Part shown: in pieces, positions 6,870 through 13,749 of the stretch
How positions within the stretch are numbered: the stretch's first letter is position 1
Layout of the letters: every line of letters starts with the position of its first letter
Source of the DNA: Desulfobacteraceae bacterium
GTDB taxonomy: Bacteria > Desulfobacterota > Desulfobacteria > Desulfobacterales > SURF-15
Assembly: GCA_003599475.1 (NCBI GenBank)
Contig: QZKK01000011.1
Coordinates: 1-17,541 of the forward strand
Reading direction: 5' to 3'
Length of the DNA: 17,541 nucleotides
The notes under the pieces: model-generated
What the model was told of the DNA's origin: nothing
Databases searched by the model: none
Seen by the model: the letters and a program-made list of their open reading frames with translations, nothing else
Translations under genes and position numbers: made by a program

Positions 6870-7814
6870 ATGAAGATCAAGGCAAACCTGGCATTTACTG
6901 GAATCCCCACCTTCTGCCGTGCACCCCATGTGCCCGTCGAGGCGGATCTTTCCGCAGACATCGTCGTGCTGGGGATCCCCTTCGACGAGGGGGTGGGTTT
7001 TCGGCCCGGCGCCCGATTCGGCCCCAGAGCCATTCGGGAATACTCCATGCGGTTTGCCTATTTCGACTTTGCCGCACAGGAGCGGGGGTACTGGGATCTC
7101 GAAAAGAGAAAACGGCTTCTTACAGAGGCCACAATCGTCGACTGCGGCGACGTGGACATCGTGCCCCTGGATCGGGCCTATGTCTACGATCAGATCGATG
7201 CGGCCGTAAAGGCAATTTTGAAACAGGGCGTGTTTCCCGTTTTCCTTGGAGGAGACCACTCGGTCACCTATCCCGTGGTCTCGGCTTTTGAAGGCGGCGG
7301 CCCGTTGAGCATCGTTCAGCTCGATGCCCATCTGGACCGGAGGGATGCGGTTGTCACATCGAAATATGGGCACGGCAGCCCGATCCGGCGTATCGGCGAG
7401 CTCTCTTTCATTGAATCGATTACGACTATCGGCATCCGGGGGCTTCGCGCACCGGAACGGGACTTTTACGAGGCCGAGTCCCGCGGCGATGTCCTGATTC
7501 CCGCCTGTGAAGTTCACCAGAAGGGGACGGAAGCAGTCGTCGAGGCGGTTCCTCAAATGGACCGGTGCTATGTGACCATCGATATCGATGCACTCGATCC
7601 ATCCATCGCGCCCGGAACCGGGACCCCGGAAGCCGACGGATTGACCTATCGCCAGATCAAAACGATCCTGTCCGGGATCGCAAAGAAGTCGCAGGTGGTC
7701 GGCTTCGACCTGGTGGAAGTCAACCCCGGCCTGGATCCCTCCGGCAGGACTGCGCTTTTTGCCGCACAGCTCTGCGTCGAGTTTCTGGGGGCGATCTTCG
7801 AGCACGGAGCATAG
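6870..7814 (+). CDS. Ureohydrolase (arginase/agmatinase family), substrate unknown
   Basis: Dinuclear manganese hydrolase family that cleaves guanidino, amidino or formimino groups to release urea or a related product. It has 314 residues. All metal-site motifs are present: GGDHS with His130, DAHLD with Asp152, His154 and Asp156, and the signature TIDIDALDPSIAPGTGTP with Asp238 and Asp240. HGSPIRRI (168-175) and Glu283 in VEVNP match further conserved active-site positions. The N-terminal GIPFDEGVGFRPGARFGPRAIR is agmatinase-like. Databases would probably call it SpeB, but no polyamine gene is nearby. The tight join to tctA and the catabolic context suggest guanidinobutyrate, a guanidino acid or another amidine-bearing carboxylate. 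Family is certain; substrate is not. Confidence 0.93.
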   Translation: MKIKANLAFTGIPTFCRAPHVPVEADLSADIVVLGIPFDEGVGFRPGARFGPRAIREYSMRFAYFDFAAQERGYWDLEKRKRLLTEATIVDCGDVDIVPLDRAYVYDQIDAAVKAILKQGVFPVFLGGDHSVTYPVVSAFEGGGPLSIVQLDAHLDRRDAVVTSKYGHGSPIRRIGELSFIESITTIGIRGLRAPERDFYEAESRGDVLIPACEVHQKGTEAVVEAVPQMDRCYVTIDIDALDPSIAPGTGTPEADGLTYRQIKTILSGIAKKSQVVGFDLVEVNPGLDPSGRTALFAAQLCVEFLGAIFEHGA

Positions 7815-7949
7815 GAGAAAAGAAGAAGTCGGAAATCAGAGGTCGGAAGTCAGCCAAAAGATCCCGTGAGACTGACACCTGGCAAAGGTTGCCTGGACCA
7901 TTTTCTGAAACCTGAAACTTCATCCAAGGTACCATTTAGAGGAAATCAG
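7815..7949 (+). other. 135-base spacer with small repeats and a hairpin before A1
   Basis: Two near-identical 13-base units (AGTCGGAAATCAG at 7827-7839 and GGTCGGAAGTCAG at 7841-7853) stand in tandem, and CTGAAAC is repeated directly at 7905-7918. Between them GGCAA (7881-7885) pairs with TTGCC (7889-7893), flanked by CC/GG, with four T starting seven bases after the stem. The hairpin could attenuate transcription between the transporter-ureohydrolase segment and the A1B1 segment. No clear promoter was found. Confidence 0.35.
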
Positions 7950-8663
7950 ATGATCATCGATTCAGAGGACTGCATCGCCTGTGAAAGCTGCGTTCCGTAC
8001 TGCCCGGTCGGGGCCATTGCCGTAGATGATTCCTATGCAAAAATCGATCAGGATCTTTGCGTGGAATGCGGGGTCTGCCTCCGGGCGGAGGTCTGCCCCA
8101 CCGATGCCATCAGCCAGCCGGAGCTTCAATGGCCGAGAACGCTCCGGGCGCTCTTCAGCAACCCGATTACTGTCTTTGAGGAAACGGGTGTGGCCGGCCG
8201 GGGGACCGACGAGGTCAAAACAAACGATGTGACCGGAAGGTACCGGAGGGGGGAGGTCGGCTTCGGGATCGAAATGGGGCGGCCCGGCACCGGGACCAGC
8301 TTCCGGCAGGTCCAGCAGCTGACAGCGGCCCTGGCGCGTCTGGGGGTCCGGTTCGAAGAAAAAAATCCGCTGACCACCCTCTTGTCCGACCCTGCGGCGG
8401 GAACGATGCGGGAGGATATCCTGGATGAGCGGGTCCTGACCGCCATTGTCGAGTTCAAAGTTCCCATAGGCCGGATACACGAGGTCCTGGATGCGCTCCG
8501 GGAGGCGGAAAAAGGGCTGGAGACCGTCTTCAGTCTCGATTTCATCAGCCGCCCGGAGGCAGACGGCAGCCTGCCTGCACTCGAAGTGTTAAAGAGGCTC
8601 GGCTATCATCCATCGGAACATGTCAAAATCTGCACGGGGCTCGGACACCCGAGAATCGATTGA
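7950..8663 (+). CDS. Ferredoxin-domain protein with conserved C-terminal domain of unknown function (A1)
   Basis: The N-terminal third is a 2[4Fe-4S] ferredoxin. The first cluster motif is Cys8, 11, 14 and 18 (CX2CX2CX3CP); the second is Cys37, 40, 43 and 49 (CX2CX2CX5CP, two residues longer than standard). Next comes a highly conserved linker, LQWPRTLRALFSNP (59-72), then TGVAGRGTDEVKTNDVT (79-95) and RRGEVGFGIEMGRP (99-112). The last 100 residues include IVEFKVPIGRIHEVLDAL, which has an ACT-like look. There is no signal peptide or membrane segment, so it is cytoplasmic. The ATG at 7950 follows GAGG and matches the paralogue A2 start (both begin MIID). It ends 11 bases before B1. It is likely an electron-transfer or catalytic subunit; no named family is recognised. 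Confidence 0.88.
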   Translation: MIIDSEDCIACESCVPYCPVGAIAVDDSYAKIDQDLCVECGVCLRAEVCPTDAISQPELQWPRTLRALFSNPITVFEETGVAGRGTDEVKTNDVTGRYRRGEVGFGIEMGRPGTGTSFRQVQQLTAALARLGVRFEEKNPLTTLLSDPAAGTMREDILDERVLTAIVEFKVPIGRIHEVLDALREAEKGLETVFSLDFISRPEADGSLPALEVLKRLGYHPSEHVKICTGLGHPRID

Positions 8664-8674
8664 GGAAAAAGACC

Positions 8675-9325
8675 ATGACGCATTCACTGCACAGATTCGG
8701 GTCTCATATGGATAATGAGATCGTATTCATCCTCACCCCCTCCAAGGGGATCAATTCGGAGGGCGCGGAAGAAAAGATCCGGAGGTTTCTGGATATCATC
8801 GTCGCCAACCACCCCGTGCACTACGGCGACGACCGGGTGGGCAACCGGTATACGGCCGGATATGAACAGATCACAAGCCGGCTGGAGGGCATTACCAACA
8901 TTCACGCGGTGTTCAACGATCTTGGATCGGCGATGAAAGCTCTCAAGGAGATCACCGAGGCCGATCTGGGGCTTTCGGTGGTCGTCTCCGGTCTTTTCGA
9001 AAACGCCGCCGCCTGCTGCCGCGGGGCCGGAATTTCCTACCACAGCATCGAGCATTCGCTTGGCATATGGGGAAAAAAAGAGCTGCTTCCGGATCAAAAA
9101 CCGCTAGAGATCCTGACCATGTGCGGCCACGGGCTGGTTTCGGCAAACCTCATCCGGAAACTCTCCGATGAGGTCCGCAGGGAGGAAAAGAGCCCCGAGG
9201 AGGCGGCTGGAGAGATGGCCAGGCTTTGCCTGTGCGGCATTTTCAACACCGAGCGGGCTGCGGCCGTGCTGAAGGAGCTCGCGGGGCAGAGAGGAAGGGG
9301 AGAAGAGAGAGGGAAAGAGGGATAG
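8675..9325 (+). CDS. Conserved protein with CxH and CxC motifs, partner of A1 (B1)
   Basis: A 216-residue cytoplasmic protein of no family I can name. It is paralogous to B2: both begin MTHxLHR and share ADLG(L/M)SVVVSG, His123 before SLGI(W/F)G, TMCGHG with Cys150 and His152, and C(L/T)CGIFN with Cys185 and Cys187. The Cys150-Cys185 spacing of 35 is identical in both copies. Three cysteines and a histidine at invariant positions suggest a metal or Fe-S site. The start at 8675 follows GAGGA by eight bases and agrees with B2; a TTG at 8660 is rejected. The last 12 residues (GQRGRGEERGKE region) come from purine-rich DNA and are not matched in B2, so they look like a read-on tail. Confidence 0.85.
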   Translation: MTHSLHRFGSHMDNEIVFILTPSKGINSEGAEEKIRRFLDIIVANHPVHYGDDRVGNRYTAGYEQITSRLEGITNIHAVFNDLGSAMKALKEITEADLGLSVVVSGLFENAAACCRGAGISYHSIEHSLGIWGKKELLPDQKPLEILTMCGHGLVSANLIRKLSDEVRREEKSPEEAAGEMARLCLCGIFNTERAAAVLKELAGQRGRGEERGKEG

Positions 9326-9397
9326 AGGGATCGACGCGGGGGAGGGGAGACGCGGTGAAAGAGACGGAAGTCGGAACCTTGAATTTTGAATCTGAAT

Positions 9398-9410
9398 CCC
9401 GCGAAGCGGG
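9398..9410 (+). promoter_or_regulatory. Small GC hairpin ahead of the DapA-family gene
   Basis: CCCGC and GCGGG flank a GAA loop 15 bases before the ATG at 9426. It lies in a 100-base spacer that is otherwise purine-rich (9285-9360) or made of GAAT-type short repeats (9381-9396). There is no T-run, so it is not a terminator. It may influence translation or processing between B1 and the downstream genes. Confidence 0.25.
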
Positions 9411-9425
9411 GCGAAAGGATGAGAG

Positions 9426-10319
9426 ATGATTACAGCCAAGGATGTCAAAGGGATTATTGCCGCCGTTGCAACGCCTTTTAAGGAAAACGAGGACCTCGAT
9501 CCGGAAGGGTTGAAAATACTCACCCGGTACCTCATCGAAGAAGGAGTGGACGGCATCATGGCGGTCGGCGGGACAGGAGAGTTTCCGCACCTGGACAGGG
9601 AAGAGAAAAAGGCGGCCATAAAGGCCATCTGCAAGGAGGCAAAAGGGCATGTACCGGTTTTAGCCGGAACATCGGGCTGCACCATCCGGGAATGCCTTCG
9701 GCTGATGGCGGATGCCAAGGAGGCGGGGGCGGACGGCGCCATCATGGTACCCCCCTACTATTTCGTATTGGACGAAACTGCACTCTTTACCCATTTCAAA
9801 ACGCTTGCCGAAGCGCGTATTCTTCCGGTAATCGTTTACAACAACCCGCTCTATACAGGCAATCCCATGGGGCCGGCCCTGCTTTCCCGGCTGATGAAAA
9901 TCGAAAACATCATCGGTCTGAAGCAGAGCAGCACCGATATGGGGCAGCTTGTGGAGGTGATCCGGTTGAACCGGAGCGAATCGTCCATATGCACCGGAGT
10001 CGACAGCCAATTTTTTCCAGCGCTGGCCATCGGCGCAAGGGGGATCTATTCCACCGCGGCCACTGTCATTCCCCGCCAGATGAAGAAGGTATACACCCTT
10101 TTTGCCGAAGGAAAGATCGAGGAATCCCGAAAGCTGCATCTTAAAATTCAGGTCGTAAACCGGTTTCTGGAATATGATCCCGGTTATGTCTCTCCGGCCA
10201 AGGAGGCGTTGAGGATGCTGGGGCTTCCGGCAGGTCCGGTTCGAAAACCGATGCCTGAGCTTACCGCAGCTCAGAGAGAGGGCCTGCGGGAGGCGCTGAA
10301 AGCGATCGGCGAACTCTAA
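9426..10319 (+). CDS. DapA/NAL-family class I aldolase or dehydratase, not lysine biosynthesis
   Basis: TIM-barrel enzyme that forms a Schiff base with a 2-oxo acid. It has 297 residues. Key features are GGTGEF (48-53), YNNP with Tyr138, and the Schiff-base Lys166 in IIGLKQSS. Dihydrodipicolinate synthase has GTTGE and an Arg shortly after its YN(V/N)PGRT motif. Here the first Thr is Gly and the motif is YNNPLYTG without that Arg, so true DapA activity is unlikely. GGTGEF is reminiscent of 5-keto-4-deoxyglucarate dehydratase, but the rest is closer to generic DapA-like lyases. It probably cleaves or dehydrates a keto-acid intermediate of the pathway. The ATG has AGGA nearby. Its TAA overlaps the IclR ATG by one base. 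Confidence 0.92.
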   Translation: MITAKDVKGIIAAVATPFKENEDLDPEGLKILTRYLIEEGVDGIMAVGGTGEFPHLDREEKKAAIKAICKEAKGHVPVLAGTSGCTIRECLRLMADAKEAGADGAIMVPPYYFVLDETALFTHFKTLAEARILPVIVYNNPLYTGNPMGPALLSRLMKIENIIGLKQSSTDMGQLVEVIRLNRSESSICTGVDSQFFPALAIGARGIYSTAATVIPRQMKKVYTLFAEGKIEESRKLHLKIQVVNRFLEYDPGYVSPAKEALRMLGLPAGPVRKPMPELTAAQREGLREALKAIGEL

Positions 10320-11131
10320 TGGCTGCGGAGCATCCAAAAAAAAAATCCTACTCCCCGGCAAAGACCGTCAAAAAGGCCTTTGCCCTGTTGGAGATTGTGG
10401 CCGAGAGACAGCCGGTGCGCGCATCCGATATCGCGGAGCGGCTAGGGTTGTCGCGGAGCAACGTGCACCGGCTCCTTTCGACGCTTGCCGAGCTGGGCTA
10501 TATCGAGGCAGGCCATGATTCCGCGTTTCGGCTGGGGGTAAAGGCTTTCATTCTCGGCTCAAACTTCACCACCCCGAACAACCTTTCGGATCTCGCCTAT
10601 CCGCAAATGAAGCATCTGGCCGAAATGTCCCAGGAAAACGTCAACCTGGGCGTGACGTATGAAAACAAGGTACTGTACCTCAACAAGATCAAAAGCTCCC
10701 ATTACCTGAAGCTCGATACCCCCATGGGAAGGATGGACCCCCTCTACTGCACGGGGCTCGGCAAGGTGCTTCTTTCCGGTCTTACAGAGGCGGATCTGGA
10801 CAATTATCTTGCCGAGACTTCCCTTGTCCCCCATACCCGAAAGACGATTACCGACAGATGGAGCCTGATCGTCCATATCGAAGAAATCAGGCGCCAGGGG
10901 ATTGCCGTCGATCAAGAGGAGTTCGACGAGGGGGTCCACTGCATCGCTGCCCCCATTTTGGACCATCGAATGCGTATCGTTGCCGCCATGAGCCTTTCGG
11001 CCCCGGCCGTGAGGCTGACGGCGGAAAAAATATCCGAACTGAAACCGCATCTGCTGGAGGCCTGCCGATCGGTTTCCAAAAAACTAGGAGCAACAGGGGA
11101 AAGGAGAAACGATGACCGAAAATCGCCTTGA
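10319..11131 (+). CDS. IclR-family transcriptional regulator
   Basis: DNA-binding regulator, 270 residues. A winged helix-turn-helix (about 14-75) carries VRASDIAERLGLSRSNVHRLL, the IclR hallmark. The C-terminal effector domain (about 90-260) has GRMDPLYCTGLGKVLLSG and QGIAVDQEEFDEGVHCIAAPI, both characteristic. IclR proteins usually control nearby catabolic genes in response to a small organic acid. The gene is buried mid-cluster, overlapping the dapA-like stop by one base and the next ATG by 20 bases, so it is co-expressed with the enzymes. Candidate operators are the TGAAC/GTTCA site before tctC and the tandem repeat at 13716-13749. The start is clear from the TAATG overlap. Confidence 0.96.
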   Translation: MAAEHPKKKSYSPAKTVKKAFALLEIVAERQPVRASDIAERLGLSRSNVHRLLSTLAELGYIEAGHDSAFRLGVKAFILGSNFTTPNNLSDLAYPQMKHLAEMSQENVNLGVTYENKVLYLNKIKSSHYLKLDTPMGRMDPLYCTGLGKVLLSGLTEADLDNYLAETSLVPHTRKTITDRWSLIVHIEEIRRQGIAVDQEEFDEGVHCIAAPILDHRMRIVAAMSLSAPAVRLTAEKISELKPHLLEACRSVSKKLGATGERRNDDRKSP

Positions 11132-12062
11132 GATCATCAGAAAATTTATGGAAAAGCAAGGAGTTCCCGGGCGGGACCTCTACGGGCTACCCACCTCCGA
11201 CAGGACCTTTCCGGACGGGGCCCACTACCGGATGGAGATCGCGGGGGTGGAGCGGGCCTCAACGATGAAAGCCCTGATCGAGGAGGCGGCCAAACGAAGG
11301 GTGCCGGTCCACCGGGTCATTGCGACGGTCGGCGGTTCCACGTACTGTGATCTCAACGAGCTGAAAGACATGGCGCAGATGGCATTCGATGCGGGGCTTG
11401 AGGTGATCATGACCGTCGGGCACCGGAAGGGCTGGGATGCCGGGGCGAAGGAATCATCGACCTCGGAAGGGGCCTTGCAGGGATTTCGTCTCAGGGGCTC
11501 GGACAACGTCTCCTATTGGATTGCCGATATGATGCGGTGCATCGACGCCGGTTTCCGGGGGTTTCTGGTCTATGACGAAGGGGTTCTTTTGCTGATCAAC
11601 CAGATGCGCAGGGAAGGGCTGATCCCGAAGGAGACTCTGTTTAAGTTTTCGGTTTTCGGGGGCTGCTGCAGCCCTGCGGGGGCACGAGTGGTCGAATCGA
11701 TGGGTGCCGACACGATGAACCCTTCTTCCGATGTCTCGCTGCCGATCCTGGCGGCCATCCGCAGGGCGGTACAGATTCCGCTCGATGTCTATATCCTGAT
11801 CGTAGACTCCTTCGGGGGGATGTTCAGAGCGTACGAAGCCCCGGAAATCGCCCGGATTGCCTCTCCCTGCTACTTCAAATTCGAACCCGGCACTTCGGAG
11901 GGGGAAATCTACAAGCCTTGGGTTTCCGAATCGTGGCACGAGGAGTTCGTCCGGCAGAAAGTCAAGATCGCCGGGATCGTCAGGGAAATCATGGAAACCC
12001 ATGCGCCGCAGCTCAAACTGTCCGAAGCCGGTGCGGCGGATCTGACGCGGACGGTGGTCTAA
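11112..12062 (+). CDS. TIM-barrel-like protein of unknown function
   Basis: 316 residues, cytoplasmic, no recognised family. The secondary-structure rhythm is that of a beta/alpha barrel: hydrophobic strands at about VIATVG (69-74), EVIMTVGH (97-104), FLVYDEG (151-157) and FKFSVFGG (178-185), and late repeats with MGADTMNPSSDVSLPILAAIRRAV (phosphate-barrel-like) before PLDVYILI. Conserved-looking polar clusters are YGLPTSDR near the N terminus, GHRKGWDAGAKES (103-115), GGCCSPAG (183-190) and KFEPGTSEGE (256-265). It resembles enzymes of the HMG-CoA-lyase, U32 or PEP-mutase type in layout only. The ATG follows AAGGAG and overlaps the iclR end by 20 bases. It is probably an enzyme of the same pathway; reaction not assigned. 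Confidence 0.8.
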   Translation: MTENRLEIIRKFMEKQGVPGRDLYGLPTSDRTFPDGAHYRMEIAGVERASTMKALIEEAAKRRVPVHRVIATVGGSTYCDLNELKDMAQMAFDAGLEVIMTVGHRKGWDAGAKESSTSEGALQGFRLRGSDNVSYWIADMMRCIDAGFRGFLVYDEGVLLLINQMRREGLIPKETLFKFSVFGGCCSPAGARVVESMGADTMNPSSDVSLPILAAIRRAVQIPLDVYILIVDSFGGMFRAYEAPEIARIASPCYFKFEPGTSEGEIYKPWVSESWHEEFVRQKVKIAGIVREIMETHAPQLKLSEAGAADLTRTVV

Positions 12063-12171
12063 ATAATGCAGAAATCCCGGCCCTCTCGACCAGGGCATGA
12101 ATAATCGGCTCTCTGCCTGATGATTTGAAAGGTTTTAAATCCGATTTTGAAAAATGGGAGGGATCTCTCAG

Positions 12172-12804
12172 ATGACCCACACACTGCATAGAAGAACCAT
12201 TGTGGAAGGATTCAAGGACGACTACACGATGCTCTGCATGGCTGCCCAGGGGTACAACGACAGAGGGGCCGGCGAAAGTCTCAAGGAAATCTACAGGCTG
12301 GTCGCCTCAAGCGGTCCGGACAACCTGGCAGACGACAACCAGGGGGGGCGCCACACCGGGCTTACCGACGAGGCGATCCTCAACCGGATGGGCGACAAGG
12401 CCTACGTCGGTGCCGCCTTTTCCGACAAGGAGCGCCTGAAAGAGGCGTTGATGAAAATACGGGATGCGGATCTCGGCATGTCTGTAGTGGTATCGGGCAA
12501 CTACCCCTCGGTCTTCGGGATCTTAAAGGAACTCGATCTGAAGCCCCATACCGTCAATATGTCGCTTGGAATTTTCGGCGATAAGAAACGGCTCCCGCAA
12601 AAGGAAGTGCTGACGGTCGCCACCATGTGCGGGCACGGCATGGTTCCTCCGAGGCGGATCGAGGCCATGGGAGAAGAGGTGAAACGGGGGGAGTGTTCGG
12701 CGCAGGAGGGGGGAAGGCGTCTGGCGGCCACCTGCACCTGCGGGATCTTCAACCCGAAAGTGGCCGGGAAGGTGATTGAAAAGCTCAATGGGAAAGGAGA
12801 CTGA
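12172..12804 (+). CDS. Conserved protein with CxH and CxC motifs, partner of A2 (B2)
   Basis: 210-residue paralogue of B1. It shares the N-terminal MTHxLHR, ADLGMSVVVSG (99-109), His126 before SLGIFG, TMCGHG with Cys153 and His155, and CTCGIFN with Cys188 and Cys190. From ADLG to CGIF the two copies align without gaps, whereas residues 8-95 have diverged strongly, suggesting a conserved metal-site half and a variable substrate half. The start at 12172 follows GGGAGG by nine bases and matches the B1 start; the ATG at 12154 would place the ribosome-binding site inside the gene. It ends three bases before A2. The 109 bases upstream hold a small GCCCT/AGGGC hairpin (12080-12096) but no clear promoter. 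Confidence 0.86.
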   Translation: MTHTLHRRTIVEGFKDDYTMLCMAAQGYNDRGAGESLKEIYRLVASSGPDNLADDNQGGRHTGLTDEAILNRMGDKAYVGAAFSDKERLKEALMKIRDADLGMSVVVSGNYPSVFGILKELDLKPHTVNMSLGIFGDKKRLPQKEVLTVATMCGHGMVPPRRIEAMGEEVKRGECSAQEGGRRLAATCTCGIFNPKVAGKVIEKLNGKGD

Positions 12805-12807
12805 GCC

Positions 12808-13527
12808 ATGATCATCGACGCGGAATTGTGCATCGGCTGCGCGGCCTGCATCGTTTACTGTCCTGTGGAGGCCATTTCGATCGACGGCGAGCAGGCGGCC
12901 GTCAACGCCGATCTCTGCACCGAGTGCAACAACTGCATCCGTGGCGGGGTCTGCCCGGTGGATGCCATGGTTCAAAATGAACTGGAATGGCCGCGGTCCA
13001 TCCGCAATATTTTCAGCGACCCGATTTCGGTGTGCAAGGAAACCGGGGTATCCGGAAGGGGAACCGAAGAGTCAAAGACAAACGAGGTCACCAACCGTTT
13101 CAAGCGCGGAGAGGTCGGCTTCGCCGTCGATGTGGGACGGCCAAACGTCGGTGGGGTCAAGTTGAAGCAAGTGGATCAGATCAGCACCGCACTGGCTGTA
13201 TTGGATCTGACCTTCGATCCGGCCAACCCCCTGACCTATCTGATGGAAGATCGCCGAACCGGCAAGCTGAAAGCCGAAGTGCTGGAAGAGACGGTGGTTT
13301 CAGCCATCATCGAATTCCGGGTGCCGCTTGAACGGTGCGCGGAGGTGGTAAGGGCGCTGGAGGACATCGGACAACGGGTCGATACCGTCTTCAGCGTGGG
13401 GGTCATCAGCCGGGTGGAAGATGACTGGAGCATCCCGGCGCGCGATGCGATCGAAGCGGAAGGCTATCGGTTCATGCCGAACGGAAAGACGACGCTCGAT
13501 CTCGGGCGGGCCGCCAAACAGTGCTGA
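12808..13527 (+). CDS. Ferredoxin-domain protein with conserved C-terminal domain of unknown function (A2)
   Basis: 239-residue paralogue of A1; by eye about 63 of the first 110 residues are identical with no gaps. Cluster ligands are Cys8, 11, 14 and 18, then Cys37, 40, 43 and 49, with the same five-residue gap before the last cysteine. The conserved WPRSIRNIFSDP, GVSGRGTEESKTNEVT and FKRGEVGF segments follow, then a more divergent C-terminal half ending in VDTVFSVGVISRVEDD. There is an extra Cys76 and a terminal Cys239 not shared with A1. AGGAG about eight bases upstream and the B2 stop three bases away fix the start. The order here is B-A, opposite to A1-B1, so the pair was not simply duplicated in tandem. 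Function unknown; redox role inferred. Confidence 0.88.
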   Translation: MIIDAELCIGCAACIVYCPVEAISIDGEQAAVNADLCTECNNCIRGGVCPVDAMVQNELEWPRSIRNIFSDPISVCKETGVSGRGTEESKTNEVTNRFKRGEVGFAVDVGRPNVGGVKLKQVDQISTALAVLDLTFDPANPLTYLMEDRRTGKLKAEVLEETVVSAIIEFRVPLERCAEVVRALEDIGQRVDTVFSVGVISRVEDDWSIPARDAIEAEGYRFMPNGKTTLDLGRAAKQC

Positions 13528-13715
13528 ACCGGTTGCATATTATCGCTTGTTTCTGCAATGATTATGTCAAGCTTCGATTCTTCTACTGCTCTTATACGTG
13601 TACAGGTTTTATCGCCTGAAATCCGCTGCAAAAAATTCACACCCTCCTGCGGGTGCGCTGCTTATCGCTTAGGCCCGGCGGCCTCAGGAAGCCGTTTGCC
13701 GAGAGGATGTCGAAT

Positions 13716-13749
13716 GTTGTCAACTCGCACCTGTTGTCAACTCGCACCT
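13716..13749 (+). repeat. Tandem duplicated 17-bp element, possible operator
   Basis: GTTGTCAACTCGCACCT occurs twice in perfect tandem (13716-13732 and 13733-13749). Each copy starts with GTTGTCAAC, a 9-base near-palindrome (GTTG/CAAC). The second copy ends on the first T of the -35 box. A 17-base period puts the two GTTG/CAAC motifs about 1.6 helical turns apart. This is the arrangement expected of a regulator-binding site next to a promoter. Confidence 0.6.

Noticed and set aside
6798..7805. 335-codon minus-strand open frame
   Set aside because: Antisense to the ureohydrolase gene with its intact metal motifs.
8660..8674. TTG start for B1
   Set aside because: It overlaps the A1 stop; the ATG at 8675 has GAGGA upstream and matches the MTH start of B2.
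9426..10319. Assignment as lysine-biosynthesis dapA
   Set aside because: A Thr of the GTTGE motif and the carboxylate-binding Arg are missing, and no lysine-pathway neighbours are present.
13716..13749. CRISPR-type repeat
   Set aside because: Only two copies with no spacer between them; it is better explained as a duplicated promoter element.
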